This document shows, piece by piece, positions 56,632-64,000 of a stretch of DNA of 64,000 bases. Numbering within the stretch: position 1 is the first letter of the stretch; each line of letters starts with the position of its first letter. The stretch spans positions 6,607,001-6,671,000 of the forward strand of contig NZ_CP118574.1 of assembly GCF_028898845.1 (NCBI RefSeq), read 5' to 3'. Position numbers and translations under genes: made by a program. This DNA is from Streptomyces sp. WZ-12. Its GTDB lineage: Bacteria > Actinomycetota > Actinomycetes > Streptomycetales > Streptomycetaceae. The notes beneath the pieces are model-generated. The model was not told where the DNA came from and searched no databases. It saw nothing but the letters and a program-made list of their open reading frames with translations.

Positions 56632-58251
56632 GTGACAGCTGAGGCAGCACCGGTGGCAGCACCAGTCTGGAGCGTCGACCCCCGAACCGGGAAGCGTCGG
56701 GAGCGGGTTGGGGCGGAGGCCACCGCCGACGCGGTGGACGTCGCGGTCCGCGCCGCGCACGCCGCCCGCGGCCCGCTCGCCGACCGCGGCCGACGGGCCG
56801 CCCTGCTGCGCCGCGCCGCCGCCCTCCTGGAGGCCGACGCCGACGGCGTCGTGGCCACCGCCGACGCCGAGACCGCGCTCGGCACGCCCCGCCTCACCGG
56901 CGAACTCGCCCGCACCGCCTACCAGTTACGCAGCTTCGCGGCCCTCGTCGACGAGGGCGCCTTCCTCGACGTCCGGATCGACCACCCGGCCCCGGACCTC
57001 GCCCCGCCCCGCCCCGACCTGCGCCGCTACAAGATCCCGCTGGGCGTGGTCGCGGTCTACGCCGCCAGCAACTTCCCGCTCGCCTTCTCCGTCCCCGGCG
57101 GCGACACCGCCAGCGCCCTCGCGGCCGGCTGCCCGGTCGTGGTCAAGGCGCACCCGGACCACCCGGCCACCTCCGAGCGGTGCGCCGCGCTGCTGCGCCG
57201 GGCCGCCACCGACACCGGTCTGCCGGCGGACACCGTGCGCCTGGTGCACGGCTTCCAGGCCGGCCTGGACCTGGTCCGCCATCCGCTTCTCGCCGCGGCC
57301 GGCTTCACCGGCTCGGTCCGCGGCGGCCGGGCCCTGTACGACGCGGCCGCGGCCCGCCCGCGCCCCATCCCGTTCCACGGCGAACTGGGCAGTCTCAACC
57401 CCGTGGTGGTCACCGGGGCCGCGGCCGCCGAGCGGGCCGAGGAGATCGGCACCGGACTGGCCGGCTCGATGACGCTCGGTACCGGCCAGTTCTGCGTCAA
57501 GCCGGGGCTGGTCCTGCTGCCCGCGGGCCCGGCCGGCGACCGACTGCTGGCGGCCCTCACCGCCGCCGCCGGCGCCACCGGGCCGGGCGTGATGCTCGAC
57601 CGCCGGATGCGCGACGCCTTCCTCGCCGGCGTCCGCGAGCGCGCCCAACTCCCCGGCGTGCAGATGGCGTTGGCGCCCGCCCCGGAGGGGGACGGACCCG
57701 CCGTCGACGCGGCCGTGCTCACCGTCCCCGCCGACCGGCTCACCGCCGCCGGGCCGCACGACCTGCTCCTGGAGGAGTGCTTCGGCCCGGTCACCGTCGT
57801 GGCCCGCTGCGCCGACGCGGCCGGCGAGGACCAAGTCGGCGCGGTGCTCGCCCGGATACCCGGCAGCCTCTCCGCCACCCTCCAACTCGCCGACGCGGAG
57901 AGCGCCGGCACCGACCCCGAGGGCCGCGGCGCCCGGCTGCTCGCCGCGGTCACCCCGCTCGCCGGCCGGGTCGTGGTCAACGGCTGGCCCACCGGCGTCG
58001 CGGTCGCCCCCGCCCAGCACCACGGTGGCCCCTACCCGGCCACCACCTCCACCGCCACCTCCGTCGGCGCCACCGCCGTCGAGCGCTGGCTGCGCCCGGT
58101 CGCCTACCAGGACACCCCGCCCGCCCTGCTCCCGCCCGAACTGCTGGAGGAGAACCCGCTGGGGCTGCCGCGCCGCGTCGACGACCGGCCCGAGCATCCG
58201 GGCGCCGACCGGCCCGGCGGCCGCGCGGCAGGGGCGTGGACCGACCGATGA
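56632..58251 (+). CDS. 2,5-Dioxopentanoate (2-oxoglutarate semialdehyde) dehydrogenase
   Basis: 539 residues, aldehyde dehydrogenase superfamily. It would oxidise 2,5-dioxopentanoate to 2-oxoglutarate, the last step after KdgD. YAASNFPLAFSVPGGDTASA and AAGCPVVVKAHPDHP are the cofactor site, FHGELGSLNPVVV the general-base Glu, and GTGQFCVKPGLVL the catalytic Cys; the VVVKAHP variant is characteristic of this subgroup. GGGAGGA lies 7 nt before the GTG. Divergent from IclR; coupled to the next gene by ATGA. Confidence 0.9.
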   Translation: MTAEAAPVAAPVWSVDPRTGKRRERVGAEATADAVDVAVRAAHAARGPLADRGRRAALLRRAAALLEADADGVVATADAETALGTPRLTGELARTAYQLRSFAALVDEGAFLDVRIDHPAPDLAPPRPDLRRYKIPLGVVAVYAASNFPLAFSVPGGDTASALAAGCPVVVKAHPDHPATSERCAALLRRAATDTGLPADTVRLVHGFQAGLDLVRHPLLAAAGFTGSVRGGRALYDAAAARPRPIPFHGELGSLNPVVVTGAAAAERAEEIGTGLAGSMTLGTGQFCVKPGLVLLPAGPAGDRLLAALTAAAGATGPGVMLDRRMRDAFLAGVRERAQLPGVQMALAPAPEGDGPAVDAAVLTVPADRLTAAGPHDLLLEECFGPVTVVARCADAAGEDQVGAVLARIPGSLSATLQLADAESAGTDPEGRGARLLAAVTPLAGRVVVNGWPTGVAVAPAQHHGGPYPATTSTATSVGATAVERWLRPVAYQDTPPALLPPELLEENPLGLPRRVDDRPEHPGADRPGGRAAGAWTDR

Positions 58252-58808
58252 CCCCCGTCACCCCGCAGGTCCGCCCCGCCACCGCCGCCGACCTGGAGCC
58301 GATCGCCGCCCTGCACACCGCCGCCCGCGCCGCCTACGTCCGCGGCCGGGTGCCGGACGCGCCGTTCGACGCCCCCGCCGAACACGCCCGTTGGCGCGAG
58401 GTCTGGTCCCGCGTGCTGCACCGCGAGGACAGTCCGACCCTCTGCGCGGTCCGCCGCGACCGCGTGGTCGGCGCCGCCTCCTACGTCCCCGACACCGCGG
58501 CGGTGCGCCGGGACCCCCGGCGCACCGGCCCCGCCACCGTCACCCTCCACCAACTGCACGTCGATCCGGCCCACTGGGGCACCGGCGTGGGCCGCGCCCT
58601 GCACGCCGCCTGCCTGCACGCCTGGCGCGCCGCCGGCTTCTCCCGGGCCGCCCTCGACGTGCTCTGGCACAACCACCGCGCCCGCGCCTTCTACACCCGC
58701 CTCGGCTGGCGCCCCGACCCCGACCGCCGCCCCGCCCCCGACGCCAGCCACCTCTCGCTCACCCTGCCGCTGGTCCCGCCGCCCCGCCGGGCTCCCGCCG
58801 GGCCATGA
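58248..58808 (+). CDS. GNAT-family N-acetyltransferase
   Basis: 186 residues. VRPATAADLEPIAALHTAAR at the start, TVTLHQLHVDPAHWGTGVGR (acetyl-CoA loop) and ALDVLWHNHRARAFYTRLGW are GNAT marks. Acceptor unknown. ATGA overlap with the dehydrogenase. Its last 50 bp overlap the convergent methyltransferase gene. Confidence 0.88.
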   Translation: MTPVTPQVRPATAADLEPIAALHTAARAAYVRGRVPDAPFDAPAEHARWREVWSRVLHREDSPTLCAVRRDRVVGAASYVPDTAAVRRDPRRTGPATVTLHQLHVDPAHWGTGVGRALHAACLHAWRAAGFSRAALDVLWHNHRARAFYTRLGWRPDPDRRPAPDASHLSLTLPLVPPPRRAPAGP

Positions 58809-59445
58809 TCTGCACCCGCTCGGCGGTCCGGCCGTCCATCGTCGGCGCGGTGCCCCACAGCTCCCGCAGCACCGCGAAGCCCGCCGCCCGCAGCAACTCC
58901 CGCAGCCACCGCGGCGGGTGGTGCCGGAACACCCCGCCGTCGTCGGTGTCGAAGACCCCGTAGGTCCCGTACCGCCGCGCGCACCGCCGGTACTGCGCGC
59001 GGTGGAACGGGTCGTCCTGCACCGGCACGTCGCTGAGGTACAGCACCCCGCCCGGGCGCACCAGCCGCGCCAGCTCCCCGACGATGGCCCGCTGCCCGGC
59101 GTCGTCCGGCACGCAGGTCAGCACCGCGAACAGCAGCGCCGCGTCGAAGCTGCGGTCGCCGAACGGCAGCGGCAACCCGGCCCAGCGCAGCAGCGCCAGC
59201 TCCGGATGCTCCCGCCGCCCCCGCGCCACCAGCGCCGCGGACCGGTCCACCCCGCGCACCGCCCGGTACCCCAGCCCGGCCAGCTCCGCGGTCAGCCGCC
59301 CGTAGCCGCAGCCGAAGTCCAGCACCCGCGCGCTGTGCGGCACGAACTCGGCCAGCAGCCCCGCGTCCAGCGGGTGCGTGAAGGTCTTGGCGGCCCCGGT
59401 CGTCTCCCAGAAACCGTCGGTGTGGTGGGGTGATGGCATGCCCAT
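58759..59445 (-). CDS. SAM-dependent methyltransferase
   Basis: 228 residues, class I fold. SAM motif I ARVLDFGCGYGRLTAELAG, then VRGVDRSAALVARG, SFDAALLFAVLTCVPDD and LVRPGGVLYLSDVPVQ. Start at 59445 or 59439; no Shine-Dalgarno is seen and TACCGT lies 6 nt upstream, so it may be leaderless. Substrate unknown. Confidence 0.83.
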   Translation of the reverse strand: MGMPSPHHTDGFWETTGAAKTFTHPLDAGLLAEFVPHSARVLDFGCGYGRLTAELAGLGYRAVRGVDRSAALVARGRREHPELALLRWAGLPLPFGDRSFDAALLFAVLTCVPDDAGQRAIVGELARLVRPGGVLYLSDVPVQDDPFHRAQYRRCARRYGTYGVFDTDDGGVFRHHPPRWLRELLRAAGFAVLRELWGTAPTMDGRTAERVQIMARREPGGAAGPAAG

Positions 59446-59590
59446 ATCGGGACGGTACCGCCGGAACCGGGCGCGCCCCGGGCCGGCCGCCCGGGCCGGC
59501 CGGAATAACGCCGCCCGCCCCGCTGTTGCACCCGTCCGTATCCCCGGCCGGCCCCGGTCGGGACGTTCCCGAGGAAAGCAAGCAAGACCC

Positions 59591-60295
59591 ATGCGCGTCG
59601 AAATCTGGTCGGACATCGCCTGCCCCTGGTGCTACATCGGCAAGGCCCGCTTCCAGGCCGGCCTGGCGGCGTTCGCCCACCGGGCGGACGTCGAGGTGGT
59701 GCACCGCTCCTTCGAGCTGGACCCGGCCGCGCCGCCCGCCACCGACGTCCCGGTGCTCGACATGCTCGCCACGAAGTATGGCGTCAGCCGCGCGCAGGCG
59801 GAGGCGATGGAGGCCCGGGTCGCCGAGGCGGCCGCCGGCGAGGGGCTCGGGTACCGGTCCGACCGGATCCACGGCAACACCTTCGACCTGCACCGGCTGC
59901 TCCACCTGGCCAAGGCGCACGGCGTCCAGGACGCGCTGCTCACCGCGCTCTACCGCGCCAACTTCGCCGAGGCCCGACACCTCGCCGACCCGGCCGTCCT
60001 GACCGACCTCGCCCAGGCGGCCGGGCTCCCGGCCGAGGAGGTCGCGCGGGTGCTGGCCGACCCGGAGGCGTACGCCGAGGACGTCCGCGCCGACGAGCGG
60101 GCCGCCGCCGAGCTCGGTGCCACCGGCGTCCCCTTCTTCGTGATCGACCGACGCTACGGCGTCTCCGGCGCCCAGCCCGTCGACGTCTTCCGGCAGGCCC
60201 TGGAGCGCGCCCACGCCGACGGCGCCGTCCAGGTCCTGGCCGCTGACGACGCGGACACCTGCGGCGACGGCGGCTGCGCGGTCCCGCGGGACTGA
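59591..60295 (+). CDS. DsbA/FrnE-family oxidoreductase
   Basis: 234 residues, cytoplasmic. VEIWSDIACPWCYIGKARFQ with the CPWC redox motif at 11-14, helical insert, and the cis-Pro loop GATGVPFFVIDRRYGVSGAQ. A C-terminal pair of Cys (DTCGDGGC) is extra. FrnE-like proteins act as thiol isomerases or 2-hydroxychromene-2-carboxylate-like isomerases. GAGGAAA upstream of the ATG. Confidence 0.92.
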   Translation: MRVEIWSDIACPWCYIGKARFQAGLAAFAHRADVEVVHRSFELDPAAPPATDVPVLDMLATKYGVSRAQAEAMEARVAEAAAGEGLGYRSDRIHGNTFDLHRLLHLAKAHGVQDALLTALYRANFAEARHLADPAVLTDLAQAAGLPAEEVARVLADPEAYAEDVRADERAAAELGATGVPFFVIDRRYGVSGAQPVDVFRQALERAHADGAVQVLAADDADTCGDGGCAVPRD

Positions 60296-60376
60296 ACCAG
60301 CCCGAACCGGCCAGGGGCGGCCCGGCAACCGGATGTCCCGTGGACGCCGGGCCGATCACCGAGCAGAGTGGGGCCC

Positions 60377-61450
60377 ATGCAGCGACATGTGGCACTGGGC
60401 GAGGGCGAGTTCGCGCCCGGGACGGTCTATCTGAACTCGGCGTCCAGCGGGCTGCTGCCCGCTCGGAGCGCCGCCGCGATCCGCGCCGCGCTGACCGAGT
60501 CGGCCTCGCACGGGACGATGGGGCGCGACTACTTCGGGCCGGCGGCCCGGGCGCGCGCGGCCTTCGCGCGGCTGATGGGGGTGCCCGAGGAGCGGGTGGC
60601 GCTGGGGAGTTCGGTCGCGGTGCAGTCCGCGTTCGTCGCCGCCTCGCTGCCCGAGGGCGCCGAAGTGCTGGTCGCCGAGGGGGACTTCAGCTCGCTGGTG
60701 AACCCGTTGGCGGCGCGGTCCGGCTGCATGGTGCGGAGGGTGCCGCGGGAGGCGCTGGCCGACGCGGTGCGGCCGGGGACGGCGCTGGTCGCGGTGAGCG
60801 CGGTGCACGCCCTCGACGGCAAGCTGGCCGACCTGGCCGCGGTGCGGCAGGCCGCCCGGGCGCACGGGGCGCGGACCTACCTCGACATCACCCAGGCCGC
60901 GGGCTGGCTGCCGCTGCCGCTCGCCGACTTCGACTACGTGGTGTGCGGGGCGTTCAAGTGGCTGCTGTGCCCGCGCGGGACGACGTTCATGGTCTTCGGC
61001 GGGGAGCGCGGGGAGATCGGCGGCCCGGGCTGGCCGGTGCCGGTGCACGCGGGGTGGGCCGCCGGGGAGGACCCGGGGGAGTCCAACTACGGGGTGGTCG
61101 ACCGGCTCGCGGCCACCGCCCGCCGCTACGACGAGCCGCACGCCCACTACTCCTACGTCGCCGCCGAGCACTCCCTCGGGCTGCTCGCCGAGATCGGCGT
61201 GCCGACCGTGCACGCCCACAACCTCGCGCTGGCCGAGCAGTACCGCGCCGGCCTGAGGGCGGCCGGGTACGTCCCCGAGTCCGCGCCCGGGTCGGCGATC
61301 GTCTCTACCCCGGGGCTGGCCGACGCCGAACCACGGCTGGCCCGGGCCGGGGTGCGGGTCGCGGTCCGCGGCGGGCTGCTGCGGGCCGCGTTCCACCTCT
61401 ACAACTCGACCGACGACGTGGCGCGGGCGCTGGAGCTGCTGACGGAGTGA
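60377..61450 (+). CDS. Class V aminotransferase-fold PLP enzyme
   Basis: 357 residues. VYLNSASSGLLPARSAAAI at the N terminus, YLDITQAAGWLPLP (Asp that contacts the PLP nitrogen), and the PLP Lys in VVCGAFKWLLCPRGTTFMV. Related to cysteine desulfurase/kynureninase-like enzymes but without a clear desulfurase Cys loop. I recall a gene of this kind near ect genes in streptomycetes. CAGAGT lies 7 nt before the ATG and there is no good Shine-Dalgarno. Confidence 0.83.
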   Translation: MQRHVALGEGEFAPGTVYLNSASSGLLPARSAAAIRAALTESASHGTMGRDYFGPAARARAAFARLMGVPEERVALGSSVAVQSAFVAASLPEGAEVLVAEGDFSSLVNPLAARSGCMVRRVPREALADAVRPGTALVAVSAVHALDGKLADLAAVRQAARAHGARTYLDITQAAGWLPLPLADFDYVVCGAFKWLLCPRGTTFMVFGGERGEIGGPGWPVPVHAGWAAGEDPGESNYGVVDRLAATARRYDEPHAHYSYVAAEHSLGLLAEIGVPTVHAHNLALAEQYRAGLRAAGYVPESAPGSAIVSTPGLADAEPRLARAGVRVAVRGGLLRAAFHLYNSTDDVARALELLTE

Positions 61451-61592
61451 GGCGCGACGGCGTGCGGGGGAGGGGCGGGCGCGAACTCCGGGTGATGCCG
61501 CGGTGTTTCCGCCGGCCATGCGGAGCGCGGGACGGAACCGCGGGGCTGATCCGCGGTCGCCGCCACGGCCCGTCCGGCACGGAAAACGCGCG

Positions 61593-61636
61593 GCGGCCGC
61601 CGGGCCACACCACCAGGGGCGCGGCCCGGCGGCCGC
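61593..61636. terminator. Hairpin between the aminotransferase and ectD
   Basis: Perfect 14-bp stem GCGGCCGCCGGGCC / GGCCCGGCGGCCGC with a 16-nt loop, in the 216-bp gap between convergent genes; nothing else is visible in that gap. Confidence 0.65.
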
Positions 61637-61666
61637 AGGACGGCACGCGCCGACTTCACGCCGGCG

Positions 61667-62566
61667 CTAGCGCACCGGCGTGAAGTCCCGCGCCCCGATG
61701 AACTCCGGGCGCCGGACCGGGGCCGCGAACGGCTCCACCGCGGCGTTCTCCACGCTGTTGAAGACGAGGAAGACATTGCTGCGCGGGTACGGCGTGATGT
61801 TGTCGCCGGAGCCGTGCATGGCGTTGCAGTCGAACCAGGTCGCCGAGCCGGCCTTGCCGGTGAACAGGCGGATGCCGTACTCGTCCGCCAGCTTCGTCAG
61901 CGCCTCGTCGGACGGCGTGCCGGCGTCCTGCATCTGCAGCGACTTCTTGTAGTTGTCCTTCGGGGTGGCACCCTCACACCCGATGAAGGAGCGGTGCGAC
62001 CCGGGCATGATCATCAGGCCGCCGTTGGTGTCGTGGTTCTCGGTCAGCGCGATCGAGACCGACACCGTGCGCATGTTGGGCAGCCCGTCCTCCGCGTGCC
62101 AGGTCTCGAAGTCCGAGTGCCAGTAGAAGCCGGAGGCACCGAAACCGGGCTTGACGTTGATCCGCGACTGGTGGACGTAGACGTCCGAGCCGAGGATCTG
62201 CCGGGCCCGGCCGACCACGCGCGGATCGGCGACCAGCTTCGCGAACACCTCGCTGATCCGGTGCACTTCGAAGACCGAGCGGACGTCCTGCGACGTCGGT
62301 TCGACGATCGAGCGCGGATCGGCCCGGGTCACCGGGTCGTGCACCAGCCGGTCCAACTCGGCCCGGTAGACCGCCACCTCGTCCGGGGTGAGCAGCTCCG
62401 GGATGGCGAAGAACCCGTCCCGGTCGAAGTCGCTCAGTTCGGACGCGGCGAAGGGTCCCTCCGCGCCGGGCTGCGACCACACCACCGGGTCCTTCCGCGG
62501 GGTGATGACCTCCAAGGTCCCACGGGTCGGGTACAGGTCGGCGGTGCGCTCGGGTGCGGTGGTCAT
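61667..62566 (-). CDS. ectD: Ectoine hydroxylase
   Basis: 299 residues, Fe(II)/2-oxoglutarate dioxygenase. It makes 5-hydroxyectoine. Iron ligands are in FYWHSDFETWH (H-x-D) and NAMHGSGDNITPYPR (distal His); VHQSRINVKPGFGASGFYWH is the EctD signature. Last gene of the ect operon, 76 nt after ectC. GGAGAGGAAGG lies before the ATG. Confidence 0.96.
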   Translation of the reverse strand: MTTAPERTADLYPTRGTLEVITPRKDPVVWSQPGAEGPFAASELSDFDRDGFFAIPELLTPDEVAVYRAELDRLVHDPVTRADPRSIVEPTSQDVRSVFEVHRISEVFAKLVADPRVVGRARQILGSDVYVHQSRINVKPGFGASGFYWHSDFETWHAEDGLPNMRTVSVSIALTENHDTNGGLMIMPGSHRSFIGCEGATPKDNYKKSLQMQDAGTPSDEALTKLADEYGIRLFTGKAGSATWFDCNAMHGSGDNITPYPRSNVFLVFNSVENAAVEPFAAPVRRPEFIGARDFTPVR

Positions 62567-62642
62567 GGTGGTGCCTTCCTCTCCTCTCGTACGGAAATGT
62601 CTGGCGGCTCGCGGTGACGCGCGGCGGTTCGAACCCCCTACC

Positions 62643-63053
62643 TCAACCGGCCTCGGGCTCGGGCTCGGTGAGCAGCGGGTAGACGCCGTTCTCGTCGTGG
62701 TCCTCGCGGCCGGTGACCGGCGGGTTGAAGACGCACAGGCAGCGGAAGTCCTCCTTGATCCGCATGGTGTGCTTCTCGTGCCCGTTCAGCAGGTACATCA
62801 CGCCGGGCGTGATGAGGTGCTTCTCGCCGGTCTCGTCGTTGGTCAGCTCGGCTACGCCCTCGACGCAGACCACGGCCTCGATGTGGTTGGCGTACCACAT
62901 GGAGGTCTCGGTGCCGGCGTAGAGGATCGTCTCGTGGAGCGAGAAGCCGACCCGCTCCTTGGCCAGCACGATGCGCTTGCTCTCCCACGTGCCGGTCTTC
63001 GCCTTGACGTGGCGGTCGGTGCCTTCGATGTCCTTGAACGAGCGGACGATCAT
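62643..63053 (-). CDS. ectC: L-Ectoine synthase
   Basis: 136 residues, cupin. It cyclises N-gamma-acetyldiaminobutyrate to the osmoprotectant ectoine. [36 protein letters not shown] and [20 protein letters not shown] are diagnostic. Usual length. 52 nt after ectB. Shine-Dalgarno is weak (AAAGG). Confidence 0.97.
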   Translation of the reverse strand: MIVRSFKDIEGTDRHVKAKTGTWESKRIVLAKERVGFSLHETILYAGTETSMWYANHIEAVVCVEGVAELTNDETGEKHLITPGVMYLLNGHEKHTMRIKEDFRCLCVFNPPVTGREDHDENGVYPLLTEPEPEAG

Positions 63054-63105
63054 GGTGTCTTGAGTGCCTTTCTGTGGAACGGTGAGGACGTCGGACGCGG
63101 GGGCG

Positions 63106-64000
63106 TCAGGCGCAGTCGCGGACCGCGCGGGCGAGGGTCCGCAGCCCCTCGTCCAGCTCCTCGGGGGTGGTCGTCAGCGCCGGCAGCAGTTTGACGACCT
63201 CGCTCTGCGGGCCGGAGGTCTCGATCAGCAGACCCAACGCGAAGGCGCGCTGGGCGATCTTGTTGGCGAGGTCCTTGTCGACGGTCTCCAGACCCCACAC
63301 CAGACCACGGCCGCGGTACTCGACGAAGACGTCCGGGTGCTCGTCGACGAGGGCTTTGAGGTGCGTCTCGACGAGCTCGCCGCGGGCCAGGGTCTGCTTC
63401 TCCATCTGGCCGTCGGCCCAGTACGTGTCCAGGGTGGCGGCGGCGGTGACGAAGGCCGGGTTGTTGCCGCGGAAGGTGCCGTTGTGCTCGCCCGGCTCCC
63501 AGATGTCCAGCTCCGGCTTGAACAGGGTCAGCGCCATCGGCAGCCCGTAGCCGCTGATGGACTTCGACACGGTGACGATGTCCGGCACGATGCCCGCCTC
63601 CTCGAAGGAGAAGAAGGCGCCGGTGCGGCCGCAGCCCATCTGGATGTCGTCGACGATCAGCAGCATGTCCTGGCGCTCGCACAGCGCGGCCAGCTCCCGC
63701 AGCCAGTCGGCGCGGGCGACGTTGATGCCGCCCTCGCCCTGGACGGTCTCGACGATGACCGCCGCCGGCTTGTTCAGGCCGGAGCCCTGGTCCTCCAACA
63801 GCCGCTCGAACCACAGGAAGTCCGGGACCTGACCGTCGAGGTAGTTGTCGAACGGCATCGGGGTGCCGTGCACCAGCGGGATGCCGGCGCCGGCCCGCTT
63901 CATCGAGTTGCCGGTCACCGCGAGCGCGCCCAGCGACATGCCGTGGAAGGCGTTGGTGAAGGAGACGATCGACTCCCGGCCCTTGACCTTACGGGCCAAC
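63106..64000 (-). CDS. ectB: Diaminobutyrate-2-oxoglutarate transaminase (5' end outside window)
   Basis: C-terminal 298 residues. It makes diaminobutyrate from aspartate semialdehyde for ectoine synthesis. [19 protein letters not shown], the PLP-Asp strand [20 protein letters not shown] and the PLP Lys in [18 protein letters not shown] mark an EctB-type class III aminotransferase. The frame is open to the window edge; ectA is expected beyond. Confidence 0.95.
   Translation of the reverse strand, partial: LARKVKGRESIVSFTNAFHGMSLGALAVTGNSMKRAGAGIPLVHGTPMPFDNYLDGQVPDFLWFERLLEDQGSGLNKPAAVIVETVQGEGGINVARADWLRELAALCERQDMLLIVDDIQMGCGRTGAFFSFEEAGIVPDIVTVSKSISGYGLPMALTLFKPELDIWEPGEHNGTFRGNNPAFVTAAATLDTYWADGQMEKQTLARGELVETHLKALVDEHPDVFVEYRGRGLVWGLETVDKDLANKIAQRAFALGLLIETSGPQSEVVKLLPALTTTPEELDEGLRTLARAVRDCA

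Overview
The window is a GC-rich (low 70s percent by eye), gene-dense piece of an actinobacterial chromosome, almost certainly Streptomyces. The evidence is strong third-position GC bias, GTG and TTG starts, ATGA/GTGA gene overlaps, the uvrC-rapZ-yvcK-whiA cluster followed by gap-pgk-tpiA-secG, and the ectoine genes. The gene order agrees with what I remember of the S. coelicolor core chromosome. I see no phage, IS, CRISPR, rRNA or tRNA.

Layout. 0-1.5 kb: 3' part of uvrA. 1.6-6.3 kb: a LacI-controlled sugar or polyol locus (PfkB kinase and LacI on the minus strand; zinc dehydrogenase and sugar transporter on the plus strand), with a near-perfect operator between the divergent genes. 6.3-9.4 kb: a Rieske protein, then an HTH regulator divergent from a secreted papain-like cysteine protease and a membrane-anchored partner of unknown function. 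9.5-14.7 kb: uvrC-rapZ-yvcK-whiA. 14.9-18.4 kb: gap-pgk-tpiA-secG. 18.5-22.1 kb: an RbpA paralogue, an MFS exporter and pgi. 22.2-28.8 kb (minus): tkt-tal-zwf-opcA-pgl, a complete oxidative and non-oxidative pentose phosphate operon. 29.3-34.8 kb: ctaB and ctaA (haem O and haem A synthesis), two conserved proteins and an ABC-2 exporter. 35.0-41.7 kb: sufR-sufB-sufD-Rieske-sufC-sufS-sufU-sufT, the Fe-S cluster assembly operon. 41.8-47 kb: SMR efflux pump with TetR, dapD, and several conserved proteins. 47-51 kb: methyltransferase, LLM flavoprotein, tandem TerD protein, GlsB-like protein. 50.9-58.3 kb: a split oxidative hexuronate/aldarate locus (udh, kdgD, an unknown protein, IclR regulator, 2-oxoglutarate semialdehyde dehydrogenase) interrupted by a frameshifted class F-like sortase and a surface protein. 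58.2-61.5 kb: GNAT, methyltransferase, FrnE-like and class V aminotransferase genes. 61.7-64 kb (minus): ectD, ectC and the 3' part of ectB.

The main interest lies in (i) regulatory DNA that can be read directly: the LacI operator with both -35 boxes inside it, a CAAC-N6-GTTG SufR site lying on the sufR start codon, and two TetR operators 22 bp apart upstream of the SMR gene; (ii) the unexplained protein translationally coupled to kdgD; (iii) the cysteine protease and anchored-partner pair; (iv) the broken sortase next to a possible substrate; and (v) a recurring TANNNT-N6/7-ATG arrangement suggesting several leaderless mRNAs.
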